DNA of 64,000 bases from Nitzschia sp. pyKryTriq1 (lineage: Eukaryota; Bacillariophyta; Bacillariophyceae; Bacillariales; Bacillariaceae), in contig OY101128.1 of assembly GCA_956465555.1 (NCBI GenBank), positions 186,001-250,000 on the forward strand. The letters are read 5' to 3'. The notes below the pieces were generated by a model that was not told where the DNA came from, made no database searches, and was given only the letters and a program-made list of their open reading frames with translations. A program made the translations under genes and the position numbers. Shown one piece after another: positions 10,668 through 20,251 of the stretch (positions are counted from its first letter, which is position 1; each line of letters starts with the position of its first letter).

Positions 10668-13600
10668 ATGAGTGAAAACGAAGATGCAACTATGGATGAA
10701 GTCATCACCAAGACTGGTAAGTGATGATCTACTCGTACACTAGAAAAGGAAGACATGAAGGTTCTCTCAGGCCGTAAACGCGATGTGCCGTATGTGCTGT
10801 TCCATGGTCCATTGTGGCTGATCAGTTCTTCTCACTTCAACTTCCCTTTTTTATTTCGATTTTTTGTGAACTGTTGAAACCATAGATACCATGGATGCTC
10901 CGGAGGAAGTAGAAATTGCTCCAGCAGCCGAGGAGCAGCAAGATGAGCCAGTGTCCGTAGTGCCAGCAGCAGCAATGGAAGCAGAGCCGGAACTGAAGCC
11001 CGAACCCAGCATGGTGGAGGAACCCAGTAATAATAGTATGCCAGAACCAGTGGCTGCTGTTGCTCCCGCCGCCGCCGTTATTCCTCCAGAAATGTCGAAA
11101 GCCGCCGCCCAAGAGAAACAGGATGCCATGATTAAAGCAAGGGCCCGCGGAACTAGCCGAATGATGAATCGCCCTGGTGCAGTCAGCGTAGGAGCAGTCA
11201 GTGTACCGAATAATAATTATGATGAGCCGTCGCCATCGATGCCTGGTGCCGTGTCGGTCGCTCCTGCTGTTATGCCAGGAGCCATGGCGGTCTCCAACAA
11301 CAATCCGGAACCTTCTGCCATCATGCCAGCCGCTGCTGCTACGCCAGAACCAGTTTCCAAGGCTGTGGCTCGAGAACGCGCCGATGCCATGGCAAAACAA
11401 CGGGCACGTGGAACGTCTCGTATGACCAATCGTCCCGGAGCCACTGCTGTTGGTGCGGTATCTGTAGCCCATGAAGAACCCATGGCCATGCCCGGGGCTG
11501 TCTCGGTCTCTGCTCCAGAGCCCCCATCTGCTACGGCTAGCATGGAACCAGAACCAGTTTCCAAGGCGGTCGCTCAAGAACGAGCTGACGCCATGGCAAA
11601 ACAACGGGCACGTGGAACTTCTCGAATGACCAATCGTCCCGGGGCCGCAACTGTAGGAGCCGTTGCCATGTCGAATCCAGAGCCTTCGCCGGCTGCCAAG
11701 CCCGGCGCGATGCCAGTGGCAGGCCAGGGTCCTCCTGTGGATACTGTCCAGCAAGTTGTTTCTCAACAAGAAGCGGATCTCATGGCCAAAAACCGTGCCC
11801 GTGGGTCCTCCCGAGTGGCTACCGGTGCTGTAATGCCCGGCGCTACTGCCGTTGTTCCACCCTCCGCTGAAGGTCCTCCCGTCGATACTGTCCAACAAGT
11901 TGTTTCTCAACAGGAATCGGATCTCATGGCCAAAAACCGTGCCCGTGGGTCTTCCCGTGTGGGTGCAGTGATGCCTGGCGCTACTGCCGTGGTTCCACCC
12001 TCCGCTGAAGGTCCTCCCGTCGATACTGTCCAACAAGTGGTTTCCCAACAAGAGTCGGACCGGATGGCTAAAAACCGTGCACGTGGATCGGCCCGAGCTA
12101 CAGCCACCGCAGCCCCAGGAGCTGTTTCGGTGGCTCCAGCGGCTCAGGGACCTCCCGTGGACCATGTTCAGCAAGTCGTCTCACAACAAGACTCTGATAC
12201 GCAAGCAAAGAACCGCGGCCGACGTGCAGCTTCCGCAACCGCTGCGGGTCCTGTAGTGGGAGCTGTTGCGGTCACGCCTTCCACGCAAGGCCCACCTGTG
12301 GCTGTGGATCAAGTGGATCAAAAGATTATAGCCACGGAGGAAGCAGATGCCATGAGCAAGGCCCAGGCCAGCAATAGTAGCGTTGCCGACGTGAGGGGCT
12401 CCCGTGCTGCCCGCAGACAGCAACAGGCCGACGAAGACCGCGCCGCCAAGAATAGAGTTCGTGGTGGAATGGCCGCCAGTGGCCCTCCAGTGGTCACTGC
12501 TGCCGCCATGGCAGGTCCACCCGTCGAAATGGGCTCGGTGGATGAACCCGAAGCGGGTGGGTTGGATGAGATGGCCCGTCGCAGAGAAGAGCGTGCGCAA
12601 GCTCGTGCTGATCGTCGCGGAGGCGGTCGAAGTGTGGCCGCGTCGGTGGGCGCTGTTTCCGTCGCTTCTGGCAGTGGACCTACTCGCGAAGATCGCAAGG
12701 CTGCCAGAGATTCCGCAGCCTCATCTGCCGCCTCTACTTCAGGGAGTACTGTTTCGACAGGTGGCGCCACTAACTTTTCGAACATGTCCGAAACCGAGCG
12801 CAATCGCCGCTACAATGCCAAGATGGCGCAAATGGATCAACAAGCCGAGGACAGTAAGGAGAAGCGTGGTCTCAGCGATGATACCAACCCCGCAAGTAGC
12901 ACTGGAAGTACGTCCAATAACTTTTCGACCACGTCGGAAGCTGAACGCCAGCGTCGTTATGATGCCAAGGTGGGCAACATCGAGCAACAAGCTGAAGACA
13001 GCAAGGAGAAGCGCAGCAATTTAGATCCGTCTGTTCCTGTTGTCAAGAGGAGTCCACCGGGTGGTCTTGGTGTGCCTCCCGAAGTGCTTTCGGACAAACC
13101 TCAATCGTTCCGCAACGAGACTTTTTCGCACCTACTGGCCCAGCCCGCTGTAACGACGACCGCCGATCGTGGTGTGGCTGTCGCTCCAGATGTTGAATAC
13201 GGAGAATACTCTCAACCTGTTGTCGAAGACAACGATTTGGCTGTGGCTATTGCAATCGATGAAGAGGAAGAGGAAGAGGACGACAAGAATTTCGCTTACG
13301 CAGTTGAATTCGACCCCGACTCCAAGCCCCCGCTGTTTCAAAACCGTCGCTTCCGTCTTTACGGAATCGGCGGTGCAGTTTGCTTTGTCGTCTTGGCCAT
13401 TGTTTTGGTCGTCGGTATTGTTACTACGAAGAAGGACGGCACAACTACTCTTTTGACACTTGCTCCTACAGAAGCGCCAACAATGAGTCCCACTACTGCC
13501 CGTGAGAATCTTTACAGGAACTATTTTGCCGAAGCTGTTAGTCCCAAGGTCCTGGTTCCGGGAACGCCTCACTTCAGTGCCGCCGAATGGATCATGAACG

Positions 13601-14885
13601 AAGATCCAATGCAGATGGAGCCCACCAATCCGAACCTTTTGCAGCGTTACATGATGGCATTCTTGTGGTTCCATACGACCGAAAACGGGGCCAACTCATG
13701 GCGTTCGTGTAATCCACCCAAGGAAGGCGAGGACGATACTTGTGACTTCCTCGAGTTCACTCGCACGGCCAACGATACAATTGCCTATGTCCCGAGACAA
13801 GGCCGAACGCGATGGTTGTCCGGTCAAGGCGAATGCTCTTGGGTCGGTGTTGAGTGTGCCGGAGGTTCCGCGGTCTTGGGATTCCGTATATGTAAGTCAT
13901 TTTACTTGTTTGAAATTATTCATTCACTGAGAGGCGCCTTTCGCTAACACCCTGCTTCACTTTCAATCTTAAAGTTGGACAGCAATTGACAGGAACCCTT
14001 CCCACGGAACTGGCGGCCCTTCCCTTCCTTCAACGCATCTCGCTGGCCTACAATGAACTCACTGGTACTATACCACCGGAGTACGCAAATATCAAGCACT
14101 TGCTGGATATCGAGTTCCACGGCAATATGTTGATTGGAAGCATTCCACCAGAATACTTTGAGCCGGATGCCATGTCGTTGGTGAATTTTAATGTTGGAGA
14201 CAATTTGTTGAGCGGATCTTTGGATACTCGAATCGGACTCATGACTGATTTGAAAGGTCTTCACATCTTTGAGAACAATTTAGAAGGAAACTTTCCAACC
14301 GAGGTTGGAAATCTAAATTACCTCTCCTTCTCCCGAGTAAACGGAAATGGATTCACCGGCCCAGTTCCGACGGAACTCGGAAGACTTGGTCAACTCTCTG
14401 AGCTGTGGTACCACGAAAACGTCTTTACGGGAACGCTTCCCTCCGAGTTGGGTCGTCTATACCGGCTTCAGGACTTCCGCATTTGGGGTAACAAGTTGAC
14501 AGGAACGATCCCCGACGAACTCTGGAACATGAGCAAACTCAAGCGCTTTTCAGTGCGAGAGATGGACATCAGTGGTACGTTGAGTACCCTAGTAGGTCAG
14601 TTGACTGACCTAGTACAACTCAAGGTCAGCACCAACCAGATGACTGGACCTATTCCTGCTGAGCTTCAGACTATCGCTCCGTTGCGTCTCGTTTGGTTGC
14701 ACTACAACCTATTCACGGGCCAGGTTCCGGATGACATCTGTCGTCTCGTCCGACCCAATGGCTTGGAATTCCTTCAAGCGGACTGCAGTCCCAGTGACAA
14801 CCCACCCAATCCCTGCCGATGCTGCAGTGCTTGCTGTAGCAGGGAGGAACAAGTCTGTCTCACGAACGATTTGAACGGGAAATAA
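10668..14885 (+). CDS. Type II LRR membrane protein with repetitive cytoplasmic tail (three exons)
   Basis: Model: 10668-10716, 10886-13891, 13975-14885, encoding 1321 residues. Both introns are GT-AG with GTAAGT donors, and the frame is continuous. The cytoplasmic part (to about 840) has tandem modules: earlier ones contain ADAMAKQRARGTSRMTNRPG, later ones GPPVDTVQQVVSQQESD with KNRARGSSR. A membrane helix lies at about 842-865. The outer part has the cap WLSGQGECSWVGVEC and then about ten LRRs of plant-like form (LTGTLPTEL, LTGTIPPEY), ending in a cysteine-rich tail CRCCSACCS. Intron 2 falls just before the first LRR, as in the gene at 1-1389. There is no kinase domain. The alternating acidic and Arg-rich tail repeats may bind a cytoplasmic partner; that is inference. 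Confidence 0.9.
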
Positions 14886-15819
14886 ACTCCCAGCTGGCAG
14901 ACCTGCGTCTGCCGGTCAGTTCCGAAGTAGTAGTTTCATACATATCCACATCTATTTTAATATTTTTCTGTACGCGTTTATATTATTTCAGGCTGCAACT
15001 GATTTTAGACAACAGCTCGTCGATTTTCAATACCTGTTGCCTCCACTCTACTAGTAGCTACTCCTATAGTTGAGTAGCTCTCTCTAATAGTAGAGTATAG
15101 TGAGGGCTATCTACCGGTAGAGTACTACGAGTAATGTAGCTAAGAGTAGTAGTTCGTATTCTTCCCACCATACCGCATCGAACGGCACAACGACGACTGG
15201 TGCGTTTTCTGTTTCTACCTACAGTACAGTACGTGGCTGTTCCTTCGTTGAGAACCACAAATGAATAATAGTGCCCTGCTCGAACCTTCACTCAGTTCTC
15301 TGCTTCACCCTGCACCACCACTCACCACCCACCGGTACGACTACTTCGCGCACGGCGACAGAAATTTGGAATGTCTATAAGTCCGTCATCCAGTTGCGAC
15401 ATGGATAGGACAAAAAGCTGGTGAATCTTCCCTACTTCATTAAGCCTGGGAAGCATTTTCTGCAGAACGAGAAAGTCAAGATACGAGTATCTGCTGGGAA
15501 CTTGAGGAGGGTTTCCGGGCGACTGACTCCTCTCTCATCGCATTCGAATTCCTCTCATCACGTATCTGCGGGTACCGGATGATGGATGATATCTTTTTCG
15601 CGAAAAAAAATCACATCCACCTGATGTATTAACATCCTTTGTACTTTATCCTCAATAATACTTTTGCCGCCACCCTGGTGACAGGCATTTTGGATCGTCG
15701 TGGCTTGAGATAATCTTACTTCAGGCAGAATAGTATTACACCTGGATCCCACAGTGGAAATCCGGCTTGGACACATCTGTAGCGTTGGGGCAAAACACAT
15801 CATCATTGTTGGCGGCACG
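14886..15819. other. Gene-free intergenic region
   Basis: Between two plus-strand genes. It contains TAGTAG and ACCGGTAG-type words at 15050-15140 and no convincing coding frame. A GTG-initiated extension of the following frame reaches back to 15754 but has no ATG. Confidence 0.5.
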
Positions 15820-16401
15820 ATGGTGCGAAGGCAGGCGACGCGGACTGTGAACATTCCTCACACTCAGGTTTGGAAACTCTTGAGCGATCTCGAAAGTCCT
15901 TCCAAATATCATCCCATGGTGAATAGAGTTGAAATCACCAGCTCACACAACAAAGGCATCGGGGCTTCCAGGAGAGTCCACTACGTCGATGGGTCCACGG
16001 AAACGGAAGAAGTGGTGCAAATTGGGCAGGGATACATCATCTTCAAGCCCCATTCGTTCCATGAGAGTTCACCGGGGAAAGACTTTATCATGACCTACAA
16101 GGTCAAGAAACTCCTTCCGGATTGGACGGAGATTGTGCTCGAAGCCAACTACACGTTGCGTGCTGCTGATGGACCGTGGCGAGCTTTGAGGTCCTATCTC
16201 TCTATCGATCCTACAGTGAGGCGTCTCCATAAGCAACTTCAGAAGGTTTTGGAAGGAATAGAGTATCATCTAACCACCGAGAGGATGGTGCGAAAGTCAG
16301 TGGGCAACAATGTCGGGCCGACTCGAACCAGCCGCGGCAAGAACAAGGTTGTCCAGCAGCCTCACGTTGTTGTAGTTGTTGCTGCTGCTGGAACCACCTG
16401 A
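15820..16401 (+). CDS. SRPBCC (START/polyketide-cyclase-like) domain protein
   Basis: A 193-residue protein from the first ATG in frame. Residues 1-145 fit the SRPBCC helix-grip fold: an N-terminal strand (MVRRQATRTVNIP), a helix with QVWKLLSDLESPSKYHPMV, then alternating strands around RVHYVDGSTETEEVV and IVLEANYTLRAADGPWRAL, and a long C-terminal helix (VRRLHKQLQKVLEGIEYHL). Such domains hold hydrophobic ligands in a cavity and may be enzymes or carriers; ligand and reaction cannot be inferred. The last 45 residues are basic and then Val/Ala-rich. No targeting signal is evident. No intron. Confidence 0.75.
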   Translation: MVRRQATRTVNIPHTQVWKLLSDLESPSKYHPMVNRVEITSSHNKGIGASRRVHYVDGSTETEEVVQIGQGYIIFKPHSFHESSPGKDFIMTYKVKKLLPDWTEIVLEANYTLRAADGPWRALRSYLSIDPTVRRLHKQLQKVLEGIEYHLTTERMVRKSVGNNVGPTRTSRGKNKVVQQPHVVVVVAAAGTT

Positions 16402-17067
16402 AAGACCGGCATCCACTACTCAATGATCAATCAAAGAAACTCTTCTCTGTAGGCTTCCGGTGCAACCCTTGTCCCATTAACCAGCCTTCATCTCCTGAAG
16501 ACGCGGTGGTCACTTCCAATAAGAACACTGCATCATTCCTTTTCATACATGACACCCTACATGATCTCATGGTCCAAATAAGTTTTGAATCCAAGAGGAA
16601 CAAGGAACAAGGACTCTTTCCTCCTGCCCCCTGAACCTCATTTCTGTTTTGCATATACTGCGGACCTTTTTCCACGGCGAAGTTGTTGTTAGTAGTAGCT
16701 TGTGCAACAAACAACTACTACAAAACTCACCATAGATTAATCGCCGGCTAGCTTTACCCTTTCAGACAATGCTACTGTACCAGCCCCAAGTATTACTGCG
16801 AGGTCTTTCTAGATCTACAAGGTTTACGTATGTACGAGGAGCTAGTCACAGGGTCAGGGCTGTCGCCTCTCTAGTCTACGTCCCATTAACAAATCGAAAT
16901 TGATGAATTTTCAGATATGTTGTAGCTTTCTTTATGCAAACGACGGTATGGATCTACTTTATCTAACAATAACAACACCATGATGCTCCCGCATCATCAT
17001 CATCAACAACAACAACAGCACCATCCGCACTCACGGCTTTTCCTTCGTCGTCGTCATCTTTTCACTA
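16402..17067. other. Convergent intergenic region
   Basis: Between the SRPBCC gene (+) and an acidic orphan (-). I see nothing beyond short CAT/CAA repeats near 16990-17020. Confidence 0.45.
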
Positions 17068-17811
17068 TTACCAGCAAGCACATTGGCACTTTTCGGCTTT
17101 TCCGACTTGGTCCTTGTTGTCATCATGATACGGATCCGCGCTGTTCATTGCTCTTGCCTTTTCGGCCGTCTCAGTAAAGAGCTCCAGGGTTTGTACCTTG
17201 GATTTCTTGGTAAAGATTTCCGTCGCCATGCTCGCATCGGAGAAGGACAAAATTGGCTTTTCCAACAACAAGACGATTGGATCTTCTTCCTCCTCGTCGT
17301 CCGCAGCATCAGACTGATCGTCGCCGCTCTCATCATCGCGGCTACTATCCTCATCGTCATTGTCAATATTGTTATCGTCGCCGTCTGCTACAGGTATAGT
17401 GCTTGTGTTTTCATCGGCAGGTTCTCGTTCCTCGTTATCATTGTCATTGTCTGTATCCGAGGCCGACGATGAGGACAAGGCTTTGGAAGCCGTTTCTCGG
17501 ACATCTTCCACTGCTTTTTTCGTGCTGTGAAAGGCCCAGCAGACTTGGTCCGACACGAAACCCACACAGTCCATACCGCACAAGAAGAGTTCGGTCGAAT
17601 CAACGACGACAGTGGAGAGTAGCGTATTGCCACTGTCTTTGGCGAATTTTGTTGTTGTCTCTGCTGCATCCTCCTCATCGTCTCCAATCGGAGGTTCCGG
17701 TTGTTGCATCATCAACTTGTTTTCCTGAGCCGAGGGCACCGATTGAATCTTTGCCATGGTATCCTCGTCGATCTCGGTGGGAACGACCGATCGTTGGAAA
17801 AGGTTGATCAT
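17068..17811 (-). CDS. Acidic protein of unknown function
   Basis: A 247-residue frame from the first ATG, starting MINLFQRSVVPTEIDEDTMA. It contains a helix-forming segment near 75-115 (ELFLCGMDCVGFVSDQVC, then AFHSTKKAVEDVRETASKAL), a long Asp/Glu/Ser/Asn tract (about 120-180), and a second structured segment with SFSDASMATEIFTKKSKVQ. It ends in CQCACW. I recognise no family. It is preferred over the overlapping plus-strand frames because it is the longest and has ordered segments on both sides of the acidic tract. No signal peptide or membrane helix is clear. Confidence 0.5.
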   Translation of the reverse strand: MINLFQRSVVPTEIDEDTMAKIQSVPSAQENKLMMQQPEPPIGDDEEDAAETTTKFAKDSGNTLLSTVVVDSTELFLCGMDCVGFVSDQVCWAFHSTKKAVEDVRETASKALSSSSASDTDNDNDNEEREPADENTSTIPVADGDDNNIDNDDEDSSRDDESGDDQSDAADDEEEEDPIVLLLEKPILSFSDASMATEIFTKKSKVQTLELFTETAEKARAMNSADPYHDDNKDQVGKAEKCQCACW

Positions 17812-18484
17812 GGTGGTGGCTGTCGATTCTGGTTGCAATTGCTGTGGTTGTGTTGTTGCTTTTGTTCTTTGTTGGAGTGTTCGATGTTTTTGTTTTTGTT
17901 GTTGTTATTGTTGTTGTTGAGGAAGATGCATGAGGTTATTATTTCGTTGTTTCGAAGTTCTCCTTCTCATCAAATTATTATGACGATCGAACGGATAAAG
18001 GATAGAATATGTTCATGTGTATCTCTAAGTATCCGTAGTGGACACGTGCCTTCTTTCTAAGTCATCTCGGTTTTCCCAACGCCAACGCTCGCCGCCTGCT
18101 GGTGCGACCGTTATGTACGAATGGTTTTGGCGGGGGGAAATAATCATCATATGGGGCAGGTGAAAAAGAGGGAATTTGGAATCCTGTGAAATGATAATTA
18201 TTCATCATCTTTTCTTTCTATCACATCGGCCATCACCACGAAGATCCATCCGTCCACCATATCAGCAAGCAAAACAATATATCATCGACCATGACGCTGC
18301 TTTTCTTTTTCTCACTTCGCCACACATCAGACCACTGACCACTGCAATAATCCGGCACGATAATTAATCTGAACTACTGTAAATCCGCTGCTTATTACGT
18401 TTTGAAAGAAGCCGAATTTTCCTACAGTACTACTGCCGGCATCCATTGTCAAACAATCTATCAACAAGCGAGTAGCACAGGATC
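17812..18484. other. Divergent intergenic region
   Basis: Holds the upstream regions of the acidic orphan (-) and the CSL4 gene (+). T-rich and GTT-repeat DNA lies at 17830-17920. No gene is seen. Confidence 0.45.
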
Positions 18485-19255
18485 ATGACGGCAACAAATA
18501 CTCTTCCAACGCTGCGATATGCGGTAGGCGATACCGTAGTACCTGGAGATCGATTGGGAACGGTACGACAAATCCAACATGCGGGTGTTGGAACACATGT
18601 GCAGGGATGCCATGTGTATGCCTCGTTGGTGGGAAAGCTGTGTTTGGGCGCATTATCAGCATTACCATTGCAGAACGAAGAGAAGGATCGAGGAGAGGAG
18701 GACGAGATGGATGCACAACAAGACACATCTTCCAGTACAAGTACTGTGTTTTCTTGTTGGATCGAGCCTGCTACGAATACCACAAACTCGAACAAGCCGC
18801 TAGCGACGTCTCGCGTTCTCAGAGTCGGTCAACTGGTCCTTGGAAAAGTATTGAGAATTACGCCTCAAAATGCCATTGTCCAAATTTCGCTGGTGGAAGG
18901 AGTGGGAGCCGTGGTGGTGGGGCACCAGGAAGAATATTTGGAAGGCGCGATTCGACGCGAAGATATTCGTGGCGGAGGAGGAGCTACCAATATGGACCAG
19001 TCATTAGAGATTGGGGATTGCTTTCAACCGGGCGATATGGTGGCCTGTCGGGTCTTGAGTCTGGGGGACTCGCGACGGTACTTCTTGTCGACGGCGGAAA
19101 CGGAGTTGGGCGTGTTGAGAGCCGTCTCCCGTACATCTGGCGAAACCATGATTCCGATCAGTTGGAAAGAGATGCAATGTCCCGAGACGGGAGTCAAGGA
19201 AAGCCGAAAGTGTGCCAAACCGGGCGGTGGTGGTGGTGGTGGTGAGGAAGTCTAG
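18485..19255 (+). CDS. CSL4: Exosome complex cap subunit Csl4
   Basis: A 256-residue protein matching the eukaryotic Csl4/EXOSC1 layout. The N-terminal domain has VGDTVVPGDRLGTV and GVGTHVQGCHVYASLVGKL. A central S1-type RNA-binding domain has RVGQLVLGKVLRITPQNAIV and the family signature GAIRREDIR. The C-terminal part has FQPGDMVACRVLSLGDSR, FLSTAETELGVL and PISWKEMQCPETGVKESRKC, close to the family's PISW.EMQCP.T..KE.RK zinc-ribbon end. Csl4 forms part of the cap that feeds RNA into the exosome in nucleus and cytoplasm. A low-complexity insert (about 63-85) separates the N-terminal and S1 domains, and a Gly run ends the protein. No intron. Confidence 0.95.
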   Translation: MTATNTLPTLRYAVGDTVVPGDRLGTVRQIQHAGVGTHVQGCHVYASLVGKLCLGALSALPLQNEEKDRGEEDEMDAQQDTSSSTSTVFSCWIEPATNTTNSNKPLATSRVLRVGQLVLGKVLRITPQNAIVQISLVEGVGAVVVGHQEEYLEGAIRREDIRGGGGATNMDQSLEIGDCFQPGDMVACRVLSLGDSRRYFLSTAETELGVLRAVSRTSGETMIPISWKEMQCPETGVKESRKCAKPGGGGGGGEEV

Positions 19256-19557
19256 AGTATTACTGGTAGTATCTTACTCTTCTCCTAGTTGTTCTCCTCC
19301 GACAAGCAACGGTTATTCCAATCTATTTCAAGACACTCCTCGTCCAGTATGTACAGGCGCGATACGATGGTCAAGAACACCGCCCGAACATTCAGGGGCA
19401 TCTTCACAAGCTTCCTCAAGATGAAGGAGGTAATCAAACGCACTATTATTCATGCATTACGCCTACGGGGTCTCTAGGTTTGCTTATACCACTTGATCGT
19501 CAAAGCAAATAGCTACCATCTTGGCAGATGCCGCTACTGCGACATTGCGCATGAAGG

Positions 19558-19767
19558 TCACACGAAGCTCCATGATTTTAAGAGACACGTCTTTTCTCCC
19601 GCGGACGGATCTTCGTGGCAGTAGCCACTGCCACAGTCGGTGTGATTCTCACAAGTGTCTGCGTGATTGATGATGAGGGAGCAAGATCCTGGAAAGGCTC
19701 CGAGTGAGGTGGGCGTGTGGGCCCCCTCAAAGATTTCAATGTGATTGACAACACCCTCACCCCACAT
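19558..19767 (-). other. Possible exon or gene remnant, cysteine-rich
   Basis: A 69-codon frame whose translation looks protein-like: GVVNHIEIFEGAHTP, GSCSLIINHADTCENHTDCG, then SGYCHEDPSAGEKTCL, with five spaced cysteines typical of secreted modules. The frame remains open upstream for about 11 more codons before a stop at 19816-19818. An acceptor-like CAG lies at about 19804-19806, so it could be the last exon of a small gene or a decayed fragment. I found no convincing upstream exon. Low confidence. Confidence 0.25.
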
Positions 19768-19883
19768 TCGTCCGGGGGAGTATTCGTGTTGATACTCACT
19801 TATTCTGAGAACAGTCTAGCCGCGATGATATGGTCACAGGCGACCTCGCTCGATTGAACCGCGGTACGAACGGTACACGGTAC

Positions 19884-19918
19884 AGTACCAGTACCAGTAC
19901 CAGTACCAGTACCAGTAC
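19884..19918. repeat. (AGTACC)n microsatellite
   Basis: About 5.8 perfect hexamer copies, followed within a few bases by ACCGGTACC. Confidence 0.95.
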
Positions 19919-20123
19919 ACCGGTACCAGCAGCTGTATATGTAGTACTGGAAGTTGTAGATTCTTCTTCGTTTCGGAATTATTATTTTTTCGGAACCAGC
20001 ACCGCGATAAAATAATAATAATATCCTTCGCCCTTTTTGTGGCGTGCAAGTAGTGTACCGCGGTATACTGTACTTCGTATTATCTAATATTGCTTTCGAC
20101 TTTCGAGGTTTGCATTGAATATT

Positions 20124-20148
20124 GCGTTGCGTTGCGTTGCGTTGCGTT
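20124..20148. repeat. (GCGTT)n microsatellite
   Basis: Five perfect pentamer copies about 100 bp upstream of the coiled-coil gene start. Confidence 0.95.
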
Positions 20149-20251
20149 ATGCGTTGCTGATCCTGAAGAGAGAGAGAGAGTTGAAAGAGTATCTCAAGAC
20201 GAAGTATCATAGGAGTATTAGCAGAGAAATAGAGCAGCAGCGACCCTAACA

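Larger units (their letters stand above)
19256..20251. other. Intergenic region with two simple repeats and an orphan cysteine-rich frame
   Basis: Contains (AGTACC)n at 19884-19918, (GCGTT)n at 20124-20148, GA repeats near 20168-20180 and the possible gene fragment at 19558-19767. It should also hold the promoter of the coiled-coil gene. Confidence 0.5.

Noticed and set aside
10837-12174. 445-codon minus-strand frame across the LRR gene
   Set aside because: It is the antisense shadow of the repetitive cytoplasmic tail. Its Ser/His/Arg/Trp composition mirrors the plus-strand repeats and it has no domain.
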